DNA of 64,000 bases from JAAUTY01 sp964397305 (GCA_964397305.1 CAYNIP010000013.1:33887-97886), one strand, 5' to 3'. Positions 7,983 to 16,873 are shown, numbered from the stretch's first letter. The notes: generated by a model from the sequence alone, not told the origin. A program made the numbers and translations.

Positions 7983-8996
7983 ATGACGCTGCTACTGGCC
8001 GGCGATATCGGCGGCACGAAAACGATTTTGCAACTGCTGGAGCTGCGGCCTGAGGGGCCGATTCCCGTGGTTGCGGCGCAAACCTATGCGAGCCAGCACT
8101 ACCCTGATCTGACGCCGATTGTGCAGAGCTACTTGCAAATCGCCCAGGTGCAACGGGGGCAAGACTGCCGGCCTCAGGTTGCTTGTCTGGCGATCGCCGG
8201 TCCCGTCAAAGACAACACCTCCCTCTTGACCAATTTGACCTGGGATCTCGCGGGCGATCGCCTCGCCCAGGACCTTGCCCTCGAGCAAGTGCAGCTCATC
8301 AACGACTTCGCGGCCATCGGCTATGGTATCTTCGGTCTCCAGGCCCAGGACTTGCATTATCTCCACCAGGCTCCCCGCAATTCCCAAGCACCGATCGCGA
8401 TCTTGGGGGCTGGTACGGGCCTCGGCGAAGGCTTTGCGATTCCCCAGGGCGAGGATTACCGCGTCTTTGCCAGCGAAGGAGGCCATGTGGACTTTGCCCC
8501 TCGCAACGCCCTCGAATTTGCCCTGCGGGAGGATGTGCGCGCCCGCTACGATCTGGGCCGCGTCTCGGTGGAGCGCGTTGTCTCAGGGCAGGGGATCATT
8601 GCTATTTACCAATTCCTGCGCGATCGCGGCGAAGCGCCGGAAGCGCCCACAGTGGCGGCCCAATGGGAGCAGGCAGAGGATCGGGCCGCCCTGATCGCCC
8701 AGGCGGCGGCGGCAGGCGATCGCCTCAGCCAGGCGACCCTGGATTGCTTCATCAGCGCCTACGGGGCCGAAGCCGGTAACTTAGCCCTCAAACTTCTGCC
8801 CTACGGCGGCCTCTACATCGCTGGCGGCATCGCGGCCAAAAACTTAGCCCGAATGCAGTCCGATACCTTCCTCCAGGCCTATCGAGACAAGGGCCGCGTC
8901 AGTCCCCTGCTGGAGCAAGTGCCCTTAGCGGTCATTCTCAATCCCCAAGTGGGACTGATCGGGGCGGGCCTCCGCGCCGCCAAGCTCGCGCGCTAG
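7983..8996 (+). CDS. glk: Glucokinase
   Basis: Phosphorylates glucose to glucose-6-phosphate with ATP, feeding glycolysis and the oxidative pentose phosphate pathway. 337 residues from ATG 7983. The N-terminal phosphate-binding motif is LAGDIGGTKT. LINDFAAIGYG carries the catalytic Asp, ILGAGTGLGEGF the adenosine-binding glycines, and ASEGGHVDFAPRN the sugar-binding region. A longer frame to 7929 is open but lacks homology. The stop overlaps the stop of the convergent response-regulator gene within the tetranucleotide CTAG. Confidence 0.93.
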   Translation: MTLLLAGDIGGTKTILQLLELRPEGPIPVVAAQTYASQHYPDLTPIVQSYLQIAQVQRGQDCRPQVACLAIAGPVKDNTSLLTNLTWDLAGDRLAQDLALEQVQLINDFAAIGYGIFGLQAQDLHYLHQAPRNSQAPIAILGAGTGLGEGFAIPQGEDYRVFASEGGHVDFAPRNALEFALREDVRARYDLGRVSVERVVSGQGIIAIYQFLRDRGEAPEAPTVAAQWEQAEDRAALIAQAAAAGDRLSQATLDCFISAYGAEAGNLALKLLPYGGLYIAGGIAAKNLARMQSDTFLQAYRDKGRVSPLLEQVPLAVILNPQVGLIGAGLRAAKLAR

Positions 8997-10396
8997 ACTT
9001 CCATGCTCACGACGCGATCGCGCCCCTGCTCCTTGGCCTCATAGAGGGCGAGGTCCGCAACACCGATCAAGGTATCGCGAGCCAGTTCTGCATTGGGGCG
9101 CGTCGCTGTCAGCCCAATGCTCACCGTCAAGTGGCGGCCCACCGTCGAAGTTTCATGGGGGATCAACTGGCGCTTGATCTCGGTGCGGACAAATTCCGCC
9201 ACCTGGGCCGCCGCCGCCAGCTTCAGGTCTGGCAGAATCGCCACAAACTCCTCACCGCCATAGCGAGCCACGAGCCCCGCCGGACACTGCACCTGGACCG
9301 CCTCGGCCATGGTTTGGGCCACCTGCCGCAGGCACTCATCCCCCAGTTGATGCCCGTAGGTATCGTTGTAGAGCTTGAAACAGTCCACATCGCAGATCAG
9401 GAGCGCCAGCCAGCGCTGTTGCTGGGTCGCGGCCTGCCACATCTCATCAAAATGCTCATCAAAATGGCGACGATTCGCCACCCCCGTCAGGCTGTCGAGC
9501 TGAGACAACCGCGCCAATTCCGTATTGGCCTGTTGTAAGGCCATCAGGACGCGCTTGTTTTCGGTCACGTCGCGAAAGGTGACAGCAAAGCCATCCCCCA
9601 GTTTGACGGCGACGAAGTAGAACCAGGTATCTTTGCCCTCCAGGTTGTAGCAGAGTTCCTGTTCTAGGGTCTTGCCTGTTTCCACGACCTGAACAAAGGC
9701 CTGGAATAAATTCGTCTCCACCTTATCTGCCAATTTTCGGAATACGAGCTTGCCGGTGAGGTCTTCACGATTGCGGCCGATGGTTTTCGCTGCGACGAGA
9801 TTCACGGTCAGGCAGCGAAAGTCAGCGATCGCCCCCAGCTCATCCCGCACCGCTTGCAGGGCCGCCACCCCGTCCAGGGAGCTATTCAGCACACTGGCCA
9901 GGAGGGCCCGGGACTGGTAAAGCACTTCCGCCGTTTGCTGATGCTCGTAGACCTCTTTTTGCAACAGCTCGTTCTGTTCGTCCAATTGGCGGCGCTGCTG
10001 CTGGATCGTGAGTTGGTGCTGAATGCGGACCAACACTTCCTCAAGCTGAAAAGGCTTGCTGACATAGTCCGCACCGCCGACTTGGAAGGCCTTCACCTTA
10101 TCCACCGCTTCATCCAGGGCACTGAGGAAGATCACGGGAATGTCGGCTGTCTCTGGCTTCGCCTTGAGCCGCTTGCAGACCTCATAGCCGTCCAGATCCG
10201 GCATCATGATGTCCAGCAAAATCAGGTCAATTTTGGCCTTGCCCACGGCCACGAGGGCCATCTCGCCATTGAGGGCCTTGCGGACTTTGAACCCTTGCTC
10301 GGCCAGCATGGTGGAGAGCAGACGAATATTGTCCGGTTGATCATCGACGACGAGAATATCTGCTTTCGGGTTGGCTGCCGTACTTAAATTACTCAT
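8993..10396 (-). CDS. Response regulator with PAS-like and GGDEF domains (diguanylate cyclase)
   Basis: A 467-residue cytoplasmic signalling protein. An N-terminal receiver domain (ILVVDDQPDN, phospho-acceptor Asp in LILLDIMMPDLDGYE, Lys in YVSKPF) is followed by a coiled-coil linker, a PAS-like domain (about residues 160-285) and a C-terminal GGDEF domain with an intact GGEEF active site and DSLTGVANRR opening. It should make cyclic di-GMP from GTP when phosphorylated. ATG 10396 overlaps the end of the upstream hybrid kinase gene by eight bases (ATGAGTAA), which argues for co-translation and for the two acting as partners. Confidence 0.92.
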   Translation of the reverse strand: MSNLSTAANPKADILVVDDQPDNIRLLSTMLAEQGFKVRKALNGEMALVAVGKAKIDLILLDIMMPDLDGYEVCKRLKAKPETADIPVIFLSALDEAVDKVKAFQVGGADYVSKPFQLEEVLVRIQHQLTIQQQRRQLDEQNELLQKEVYEHQQTAEVLYQSRALLASVLNSSLDGVAALQAVRDELGAIADFRCLTVNLVAAKTIGRNREDLTGKLVFRKLADKVETNLFQAFVQVVETGKTLEQELCYNLEGKDTWFYFVAVKLGDGFAVTFRDVTENKRVLMALQQANTELARLSQLDSLTGVANRRHFDEHFDEMWQAATQQQRWLALLICDVDCFKLYNDTYGHQLGDECLRQVAQTMAEAVQVQCPAGLVARYGGEEFVAILPDLKLAAAAQVAEFVRTEIKRQLIPHETSTVGRHLTVSIGLTATRPNAELARDTLIGVADLALYEAKEQGRDRVVSMEV

Positions 10397-12656
10397 CACC
10401 CATGAGTTTGAGAATTTGATCAAACTGGAAATTGTTCATAAGCTCCAAGAGGCTGGTCCCCAGCAAGCTGTCAGAATCTGGTAACTGGGCGGCCAGACTG
10501 GCGATCGCCTCATCATCACAGCCCTCGGCCGCCTCCGAGAGGGCCGCTTGCCAGTCGGGGGACTGGGCCGCCAGTTGCGCTTGCAACTGTTGGGCCCGCT
10601 CCGCCGCCGAGGGTCCAGCACCACTCGCATCCGTCGCCAAGGGTGCTTCGTCATACACATAGCGTAAACCCAGGTAGGCCGACATTTTCTCGAACAGCTC
10701 CTCATCCCGAAAGGGTTTCCGCACAAAATCATCGCACCCGGCTGAGAGGACAATGGCCCGTTCTTCCTCCAGAGCACTAGCTGTCAGGGCAATGACCACC
10801 GTGGCTTGTCCCTTGAGGTGAGTCTTGATGTGCTTGGTTGCCTCGTAGCCATCCATCACGGGCATCCGCATATCCATCCAGATCAAGTGCGGCTCCCAGG
10901 CCTCCCAAATCGCGATCGCCTCCCGGCCGTTTTCAGCCTCGCGCACCTCCAGGCCCAAGGGCGTGAGGAGCTTGACTAAGAGCTGGCGATTTTCCCACTT
11001 GTCATCGACGGCCAAGATGCGGTAGGTCGGTTGCTCCGGAGCCAGGCCCAGCACCTTGCGGATCGGCTGGTTGCTACTGCTACTGGCGCTTTCCACCCGC
11101 TGCACCTGGGCCGTGAACTGGAAGGTCGTCCCCTGGCCGAGGGTGCTCTGAACCTGGATATCCCCCCCCATCAACTGCACAAATTTGCGGCTAATAGGTA
11201 GGCCCAGGCCTGTGCCTTGCTGGGACTTGCGGCCGGTCTCCGTTTGCACAAAGGCTTCAAAGAGGCTCTCGATCTCATGGGCGGCAATCCCCGGCCCCGT
11301 ATCTGCCACACTGAAGTCCAGCTCAATTTGGGCATCCTCTGCTGCTGCTGACTTGAGGGCCGCTGTCAAACGTACCGAGCCCTCGCTGGTGAACTTAATC
11401 GCGTTACCGAGCAGGTTGATCAAAATCTGCCGCAGTTTGCTCTGATCGGTTTGAATGTAGCGGGGCAGGTCTGGTGCGAGGTCAAAGGCTAGGATCAGGC
11501 CCTTGGACTCGGCCCGCAGTTGCAGCATCGCCTCGATCGATTCCAATAGGGTCAAGAGGTCGAAGCTGGACTCATTGAGGGTGAGAATCCCCGCTTCGAT
11601 CTTCGACATTTCCAGCACGTCGTTGATCAGGTCCAGGAGGTGCTCACCGCTGCGGGTGACGATTTCCAGGTTTGAGCGCTGCTCAGGGGTGATCGTCGGG
11701 TCGCGGTTGAGGATTTGGGTAAAGCCCAGAATGGCATTGAGGGGCGTCCGCAATTCATGGCTCATGTTGGCGAGGAATTCGCTCTTGGCCTTGTTGGCCT
11801 TTTCTGCGGCTTCCTTGGCCTGCTGGAGGGCGACTTCTACCTGTTTGCGATCGGTGATGTCCGTGTGGGAGCCCACCAGGCGGGACGCTTTGCCGTCCGT
11901 GCCCCACAGGGCCTGGCCCCGGTCTAGAATCCAGCAGTAGCTGCCGTCCTTGCAGCGCATCCGGTACTCGGCGGTGTAGTAGGGGGTTTCTCCAGCTAGG
12001 TGAGCTTGGACGGTGGCGGTCACCCAGTCCCGATCCTCGGGATGAATGAGCTGATCCCAGGTGCTGTGATGGTTGGGCAGTTCGTCGTCGGTGAAGCCGA
12101 GCATGGCCTTCCAGCGGGGAGAATAGAAGGTTTCATTCGTGGTGAGGTCCCAGTCCCAGATGCCGTCATTGTTGCCACGCAGTACGAGCTGCCAGCGTTC
12201 TTCGGAGGCCTGGAGTTCGGCGGCAACTTGGCGACTGTCCGTGACATCGCGGATGAGGAGAATGGCTTCGTCCTCACCGCTGGCCACTACACGGCCTACA
12301 TAGGAGTGAACCTTGCTGGCAACCGTCAGTTGGTGCTCGAAGGTTTGGACTTGGCCGGTGGCGATCGCCTGCTCAATACACCGCAGTTGCAGATCGGCGA
12401 TCGCCGCTGGGAGGAGATCGTGCAGGGTGCAGCCGACAGCCTCGTCCTTCGTCAGCAGGGTTTCAAAGTGAGAGGCCGGCTTGTAGTCCAGGTGAGTGCC
12501 ATCCCGCCGACAGCAGAAGACGAGATCGGGCACGGCCGCGAGGAGGGCCTGGTAGCGGCGGGCGGCTAGGGTCTCGGCGGACGACTCACGAGGGCCGGCC
12601 GCAGCGGGCGGCGCTGCCTGGGAGTTGGCGTGGGAGCGGGAGCGGCGGCTGGGCAT
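10389..12656 (-). CDS. Hybrid sensor histidine kinase (PAS-PAS-HisKA-HATPase-REC)
   Basis: A 755-residue kinase without evident membrane helices, so probably cytosolic. There are two PAS domains (about residues 35-145 and 155-270; the second ends with the PAC-like SHTDITDRKQVE). A coiled coil leads to HisKA (FLANMSHELRTPLNAILGF, phospho-His near 298). The ATPase follows, with an N box (INLLGNAIKF), DTGPGI and GTGLGL. A receiver domain (ILAVDDKWENRQLL, Asp in IWMDMRMPVMDGYE) precedes an Ala-rich tail of about 90 residues. The downstream gene encodes a receiver-GGDEF protein that is its likely output. The signal is unknown. Confidence 0.93.
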   Translation of the reverse strand: MPSRRSRSHANSQAAPPAAAGPRESSAETLAARRYQALLAAVPDLVFCCRRDGTHLDYKPASHFETLLTKDEAVGCTLHDLLPAAIADLQLRCIEQAIATGQVQTFEHQLTVASKVHSYVGRVVASGEDEAILLIRDVTDSRQVAAELQASEERWQLVLRGNNDGIWDWDLTTNETFYSPRWKAMLGFTDDELPNHHSTWDQLIHPEDRDWVTATVQAHLAGETPYYTAEYRMRCKDGSYCWILDRGQALWGTDGKASRLVGSHTDITDRKQVEVALQQAKEAAEKANKAKSEFLANMSHELRTPLNAILGFTQILNRDPTITPEQRSNLEIVTRSGEHLLDLINDVLEMSKIEAGILTLNESSFDLLTLLESIEAMLQLRAESKGLILAFDLAPDLPRYIQTDQSKLRQILINLLGNAIKFTSEGSVRLTAALKSAAAEDAQIELDFSVADTGPGIAAHEIESLFEAFVQTETGRKSQQGTGLGLPISRKFVQLMGGDIQVQSTLGQGTTFQFTAQVQRVESASSSSNQPIRKVLGLAPEQPTYRILAVDDKWENRQLLVKLLTPLGLEVREAENGREAIAIWEAWEPHLIWMDMRMPVMDGYEATKHIKTHLKGQATVVIALTASALEEERAIVLSAGCDDFVRKPFRDEELFEKMSAYLGLRYVYDEAPLATDASGAGPSAAERAQQLQAQLAAQSPDWQAALSEAAEGCDDEAIASLAAQLPDSDSLLGTSLLELMNNFQFDQILKLMGDE

Positions 12657-12736
12657 GGTAAATCTGTAACAGCATAGGGCCGTCTCCGTTAGCTTAGCTC
12701 AGGTATCCGGGCGATCGCGCCGTGGCCCGGCGGGAA

Positions 12737-12790
12737 GGGTGAACCAAAAAGTGTGGCTCCCCTGAACGTTGAGCTTTCAGCGCTCCCGGA
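12737..12790 (+). repeat. Diverged left end of the GGGTGGACG miniature element
   Basis: GGGTGAACCAAAAAGTGTGG followed by CTCCCCTGAACGTTGAGC matches the left terminus of the full copies with scattered changes. The match fades after about 54 bases. It lies only 92 bases before a complete copy, so it may be an older insertion. Confidence 0.5.
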
Positions 12791-12882
12791 GCAGGGTGGG
12801 GTGCATCCCCCGGCAGCGTTGCGGGGGTTTCCGCTGCGAGAAGCCGAGGGGGCAAACTTGCCGAACTGAGATGCCCCCAACC

Positions 12883-13124
12883 GGGTGGACAAAAAAAAGC
12901 GCGGCTCCCCTGAATTTTGAGCGCTGGTTCAAGGAGCAGAGGGCCGCCCTCGATCGCGACGCGACGCTAGCGCGAACAGCGTTACGGGGCCCCTCATCCC
13001 CCGGCCCCTTCTCCCAAGGCTGGGAGCAGGGGAGTTAGAAGCCCCTCTCCCAACTTGGGAGAGGGGTTGGGGTGAGGGCTGAGCGAAGGAGTACCAACAT
13101 CCCGCGTAAATTTCGTCCACCCCC
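12883..13124 (+). mobile_element. Miniature inverted-repeat element, copy A
   Basis: About 242 bases, non-coding. The left end is GGGTGGACAAAAAAAAGCGC, and the right end reads as the inverted GGGTGGACGAAATTTACGCG. Flanked by a 9-base direct repeat CCCCCAACC (12874-12882 and 13125-13133), although the exact right edge is blurred by a C run. Internally it contains GACGCTAGCGCGAAC and two hairpins (TCCCAAGGCTGGGA; CCTCTCCCAACTTGGGAGAGG). It encodes no transposase, so it would need one supplied in trans. Confidence 0.85.
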
Positions 13125-13265
13125 CCCCCAACCATCCCGCGCCCCCTTGCGCTCATTCCCGGTGAGAATAGGGCTGGGCATCTGGGGGCCTCTTCCCTCA
13201 CACTACAGGGAGGGCCGGCGGCGAGAGGCGGGGCTGAGGTAGTCATCTGGGGTTGGAGGGAGAGG

Positions 13266-14177
13266 GTGGTTGACTCAACGGGAGATCGGGACTCGGGGCT
13301 GCATCCCCGGCGTCCGACCCAGGAGCGCCTCCTGGAGGCCCTGTTCCAGCAGGGGGTGCGGGCCTCGGCCCTGGCGGTCGCCGGTCTTTTGGTCTGGATT
13401 GCGGCCCTGGTGCTGATCCAAGCCTGGCCCGCGATTCGGACCCTGGGGTTCCAATTTCTCATCACCCGGGCCTGGAGTCCGCCCTTGGGGCGCTACGGTC
13501 TCTGGCCCTCCCTCTATGGAACCGTGGCGAGTGCGGCGATCGCCCTCCTGCTCGCCGGGCCCATCGGCCTGGGCGTTGCCATTTGCCTCAGTGAGGACTA
13601 CCTCCCCCCCCGGGTGCGGAGCTTGCTCATTGCCCTCGTCGAACTGCTCGCAGCGGTTCCCAGCGTCGTCTACGGTCTTTGGGGCCTCTTCGTGCTCATC
13701 CCCTGGCTGAAAACCTTCACCGCGCTGGCTGGGCCCGGCTTGCTCCCGGCCGCCTTGGTTCTGGCGATCATGATCCTACCGATCATCGCGGCTCTGGTCC
13801 GGGAGGCCCTGGGCCAAATCCCCCCGGAGCTACGGCAAGCAGCCCTGAGCCTAGGGGCGACCCGCTGGGAAACCCTGCTGTGGGTGGTCATGCCCGCCGC
13901 CACCTCCGGGATCATCGGCGCGATCATGTTGGCCCTGGGCCGCGCCCTTGGGGAGACGATGGCGGCGACGATGTTGATTGGGAATGCCACCAGTCGGGTC
14001 GAAGTCTCGCTCTTGGCTCCGGCCAGCACAATCGCCGCGCTCTTGGCCAACCAGTTTGCTGAAGCCCAGGGCCTGCAAGTGGCGGCGCTGATGTACGCGG
14101 CCCTCGTTCTGTTTGCTCTGACCTTCGCGGTCAATCTCCTGGCTCACTTGGCCCTGCGTCGCTTGCAGCGTTTTTGA
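13266..14177 (+). CDS. pstC: Phosphate ABC transporter permease PstC
   Basis: Inner-membrane permease half of the high-affinity phosphate importer. 303 residues with about six hydrophobic helices. The binding-protein-dependent transport signature is LRQAALSLGATRWETLLWVVMP, followed by the PstC-typical GRALGETMAATMLIGN. The start is GTG. It overlaps or abuts pstA. The binding protein (pstS) and ATPase (pstB) are not in this window: the upstream side is a repeat region and downstream of pstA is a cluster of insertion remnants. Confidence 0.92.
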   Translation: MVDSTGDRDSGLHPRRPTQERLLEALFQQGVRASALAVAGLLVWIAALVLIQAWPAIRTLGFQFLITRAWSPPLGRYGLWPSLYGTVASAAIALLLAGPIGLGVAICLSEDYLPPRVRSLLIALVELLAAVPSVVYGLWGLFVLIPWLKTFTALAGPGLLPAALVLAIMILPIIAALVREALGQIPPELRQAALSLGATRWETLLWVVMPAATSGIIGAIMLALGRALGETMAATMLIGNATSRVEVSLLAPASTIAALLANQFAEAQGLQVAALMYAALVLFALTFAVNLLAHLALRRLQRF

Positions 14178-14185
14178 AACTCCTG

Positions 14186-15067
14186 ATGCCTTTTTCCCCC
14201 CAGACCCAACCTCCGCCACTTCAGCACGATTTTCGGTCGCCGCGCTGGCTCGGGAGTGCCCTGCTGACGGGGCTGGCGACCCTTGCGTTGATCGTTGCCC
14301 TGATTCCTCTAGGCCTCGTGCTGGTCTATGTGGCGGTGGCCGGGGGGCGTCATCTGCGCTGGAGTCAATTCCTGCACTTGCCGCCGCCGCCCCTGGGGGC
14401 GGCCGGGGGCTTTGGCAATGCCCTGCTGGGGACGGTGATCATGGTGGTCCTGGGAACGGCGATCGCCCTGCCCCTAGGGGTAGCGGCCGCGATCTATTTG
14501 GCAGAATTTGGCCGCGGGCCCCTGGCGACGGGGGTGCGTCTGGCCAACAAGGTGCTCAGCGGCGTGCCCTCAATTGTGGTGGGGGTGTTCGTCTATGGGG
14601 TGCTGGTGGTGACGCTGAAGACCTATTCGGCCTGGGCCGGGGGCGTGGCGATCGCGATCCTCATGCTGCCACTGATTGTGGCCAGCACCGATGAAGCCCT
14701 GCAACGGGTTCCCCCGGAGTTGCGCCAAGCGGCCGTGAGCTTGGGGGCGCGGGATTACCAGATGGTCTTGCAAGTGGTATTGCCAGCCGCACGGCCGGCG
14801 ATCGTGACGGGAACCCTGTTGGCGATCGCCCGGGCCGCCGGCGAGACGGCCCCCTTACTCTTCACAGCCCTGTTCACCCCCTTCTGGCCCCAGTGGCAGC
14901 GGGGACTCCTCGAACCCACCGCCTCCCTCTCGGTGATGATCTACAACTTCGCCACCTCACCCTTCCCCAATCAGCAGACCTTGGCCTTTGCCAGTTCCCT
15001 CGTGCTGATGCTGCTGGTGTTGCTCGCCAGTCTCACAGCCCGATTCGCCGCCATCCGCCGCCCCTAG
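14186..15067 (+). CDS. pstA: Phosphate ABC transporter permease PstA
   Basis: Second permease of the Pst complex, 293 residues from ATG 14186. A TTG at 14174 overlapping the pstC stop (TTGA) would add four residues. Signature LRQAAVSLGARDYQMVLQVVLP and the PstA-typical LSGVPSIVVGVFVYG and GETAPLLFTAL are present. Immediately after the stop the sequence runs into miniature-element and insertion-sequence remnants. Any pstB gene that once followed is therefore missing or located elsewhere. Confidence 0.92.
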   Translation: MPFSPQTQPPPLQHDFRSPRWLGSALLTGLATLALIVALIPLGLVLVYVAVAGGRHLRWSQFLHLPPPPLGAAGGFGNALLGTVIMVVLGTAIALPLGVAAAIYLAEFGRGPLATGVRLANKVLSGVPSIVVGVFVYGVLVVTLKTYSAWAGGVAIAILMLPLIVASTDEALQRVPPELRQAAVSLGARDYQMVLQVVLPAARPAIVTGTLLAIARAAGETAPLLFTALFTPFWPQWQRGLLEPTASLSVMIYNFATSPFPNQQTLAFASSLVLMLLVLLASLTARFAAIRRP

Positions 15068-15085
15068 GCCGAAAATCCCAGCTCC

Positions 15086-15146
15086 GGGTGAACAAAATTT
15101 TACGCGGGATGTTGGTACTCCTTCGCTGAGCCCTCACCCCAACCCC
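15086..15146 (-). repeat. Partial copy of the GGGTGGACG miniature element
   Basis: An inverted right end, GGGTGAACAAAATTTTACGC, then GTTGGTACTCCTTCGCTGAG and CCCTCACCCCAACCCC. It stops abruptly at 15146, where a sequence shared with the 62.45-kb transposase remnant begins. Confidence 0.75.
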
Positions 15147-15196
15147 TTGTATGAGGAAAGGAGGAGCGGTAGAGCGTCAACCTAGGTGTCTACACC
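15147..15196 (+). mobile_element. End fragment of an insertion sequence, shared with 62450
   Basis: About 50 bases beginning TTGTATGAGGAAAGGAGGAG and ending near GTGTCTACACC closely match 62449-62500. In both places they directly follow CCCTCACCCCAACCCC. At 62.5 kb this leads into a transposase fragment, so here it is probably the end of a deleted relative. Confidence 0.55.
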
Positions 15197-15278
15197 GTGA
15201 AGAGTTCAGCTCACCGCTCCCTTCCGCAGCCGCTCCAGCTCAGAAAATCGCCAGGGACACCCAGCCCGAAAAACCAAG

Positions 15279-15437
15279 GTGGAAGGCGTTATCACTTACA
15301 AAATCATCGATCTCAGAAAACCATTGGCGATTGCAGGAGCTGTCACAGTTACAGCAATCACAGCCTATCTTGTGGGAAATTTCCTGGCGAGCCTTGCACA
15401 TAACCCTGCTACGCCGGGAGCTGCATTTCTGGTTTGA
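15279..15437 (+). CDS. Possible small membrane protein, 52 aa
   Basis: A GTG-initiated frame encodes VEGVITYKIIDLRKPLAIAG followed by a strongly hydrophobic segment (AVTVTAITAYLVGNFLASLA) and HNPATPGAAFLV. The charge pattern (Lys-Arg before one membrane helix) looks like a genuine single-pass protein. The upstream region AACCAAGGTG gives only a weak ribosome site, and no family is recognised. It sits among insertion remnants, so it could instead be a fragment of a larger gene. Confidence 0.35.
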   Translation: MEGVITYKIIDLRKPLAIAGAVTVTAITAYLVGNFLASLAHNPATPGAAFLV

Positions 15438-15514
15438 GTTTCTCAATTTAGGATTAACCCGTTTCCTATGTCAAACCTAACGAACTTAAGGGTGCCTGCA
15501 TGTAAAGTAGATTA

Positions 15515-15678
15515 GGCTCTTCAGCACTTGGTGTGTAAACCCCATCAAAACTCAAGCCCAACATGCTTGCTGTGTAAGGATTTTGGGTTTCCAAACACTT
15601 GATTAGAGCACAAAATCACTGGAAACCATGCCAGAAACAGGATTCAGTGATTTTTACCACATTAAGTACTGAAGAACC
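15515..15678. mobile_element. ISL3-like miniature element, 164 bp
   Basis: The left end GGCTCTTCAGCACTTGGTGT and the inverted right end GGTTCTTCAGTACTTAATGT agree at 16 of 20 positions, continuing with a shared GTAAA. GGCTCTT termini are typical of the ISL3 family. No matching flanking duplication is seen, so it may be old or recombined. No coding capacity. Confidence 0.6.
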
Positions 15679-15692
15679 GAAAAATTCAAATC

Positions 15693-15825
15693 GGCTCTCC
15701 CGAGTTTAGGGTGAGACCAGTGTAGCCATGATACAAAACCTTGTAATCAGGATTCCTGAAACCCTTACTGAGCGTTGATTTCGACACTGAAAACTCTTGC
15801 TTATCACCGCAGACCCAGAAGAGCC
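15693..15825. mobile_element. ISL3-like miniature element, 133 bp, with 8-bp target duplication
   Basis: Termini GGCTCTCCCGAGTTTAGGGT and (inverted) GGCTCTTCTGGGTCTGCGGT match at 14 of 20 positions. The element is flanked by perfect 8-base direct repeats TTCAAATC at 15685-15692 and 15826-15833, the duplication size known for ISL3-family elements. It is too short to code for a transposase. Confidence 0.8.
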
Positions 15826-16012
15826 TTCAAATCTTATTAAGAAAAGCCTGATAAGCTAATAGACATTTTAATTGCATGGTGCTTGGCTCACCCCCCTTTC
15901 ATAGAAAGGTTTCTGACGCGAACAATTATGAAATTAAAAGTTCCTCCGCTTATATCGTGGCTGATTTTTGCAATAAGCCAATTAATCGAGGTGCCCCTCC
16001 ATAAATCAGCAC

Positions 16013-16873
16013 TTACTCAACCGCATCCCGAACCTGCTCCACTACCACCACTGACAAATCCAACGCCGCCGCCACCTCAGCCACCCCCAACCCCAACGCC
16101 AAAAGCCGCGAAACCGAATCTAGGCAGGCTTGTTCAGCAGCATCGCGCTGCTGCTCAGCTAGCTCAGCCCGCTGCCGCTCTTGTTGCTCCCGCTCCTCAG
16201 CGCGTTCTGCTCGCTGCTGCTCCCGCTCCTCCGGCAGAAGTACGAGATTGCCCTCCGGATCGTAGAACCGCAACCAGGGAGCCATCTCCCGCGTCAGATC
16301 CCCTTGCCAACTCCCTAGCCACAAACTCAATTCCTGACACCAGCACCAGCCCAGCTCGTTCTTGACAATCTCCTGGTAGCGATCCGCCGCATCCAGCCGC
16401 CAACCTTGCAGCGAGTCAGCCTCAAAAGGGTCGTAAACAAAATAGTCGCGAGTGCGGAACGTCTCCGCATAAAGCCGCTTCTTCTCCGTCAAATCCACCC
16501 GCCGCGTACTTGGCGACATCAACTCGACAATGACATCTGGGTAACGCCCCTGCTCCTCCCAAGTCGCCCAATACTTGCGCTCCCGCGTCCCATCGACCGC
16601 CAGCGTCACGAAGAAATCCGGCCCGCGAAAGTCCCGATTCATCGCTTGGTCTGCGCTGTAGTAGAGAAACATATTGCCTCCCGCAAAATAATCATCGCGG
16701 TCGGCAAATGCAGCATGCACGCTGGCGATGAGGACATTCATCGCAATGCGGTGGCGGTTGCTCTCCAAAGGTTCTCCGTCATCAAAGACTAAATCCGTTG
16801 GGGGGTGAGGGATCTCAAAATCCGCTGCCGCCTGTGGTGCCAGTTGGGGGTCTTGAGTTAGTTCCGCAGACAT
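16013..16873 (-). CDS. Uma2 family (DUF820) protein with C-terminal coiled coil
   Basis: PD-(D/E)XK nuclease-fold family that is greatly expanded in cyanobacteria; cellular role unknown. 286 residues from ATG 16873 (MSAELTQDPQ). The core includes GGNMFLYYSADQAMNRDFRGPDFFV (conserved Asp), WEEQGRYPDVIVELMSPSTRRVDLTEKKRLYAE (D, E and K catalytic-type residues) and YFVYDP. The tail is an Arg/Glu/Gln-rich coiled coil (residues about 215-255), then a helical segment SRLLALGLGVAEVAAALDLS that occurs at the end of many Uma2 proteins. A close paralogue lies 0.5 kb away on the same strand. Confidence 0.88.
   Translation of the reverse strand: MSAELTQDPQLAPQAAADFEIPHPPTDLVFDDGEPLESNRHRIAMNVLIASVHAAFADRDDYFAGGNMFLYYSADQAMNRDFRGPDFFVTLAVDGTRERKYWATWEEQGRYPDVIVELMSPSTRRVDLTEKKRLYAETFRTRDYFVYDPFEADSLQGWRLDAADRYQEIVKNELGWCWCQELSLWLGSWQGDLTREMAPWLRFYDPEGNLVLLPEEREQQRAERAEEREQQERQRAELAEQQRDAAEQACLDSVSRLLALGLGVAEVAAALDLSVVVVEQVRDAVE

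Noticed and set aside
15507..15686. 8-bp duplication around the first ISL3-like miniature element
   Set aside because: GTAGATTA and GAAAAATT do not match; only the terminal inverted repeats support the call.
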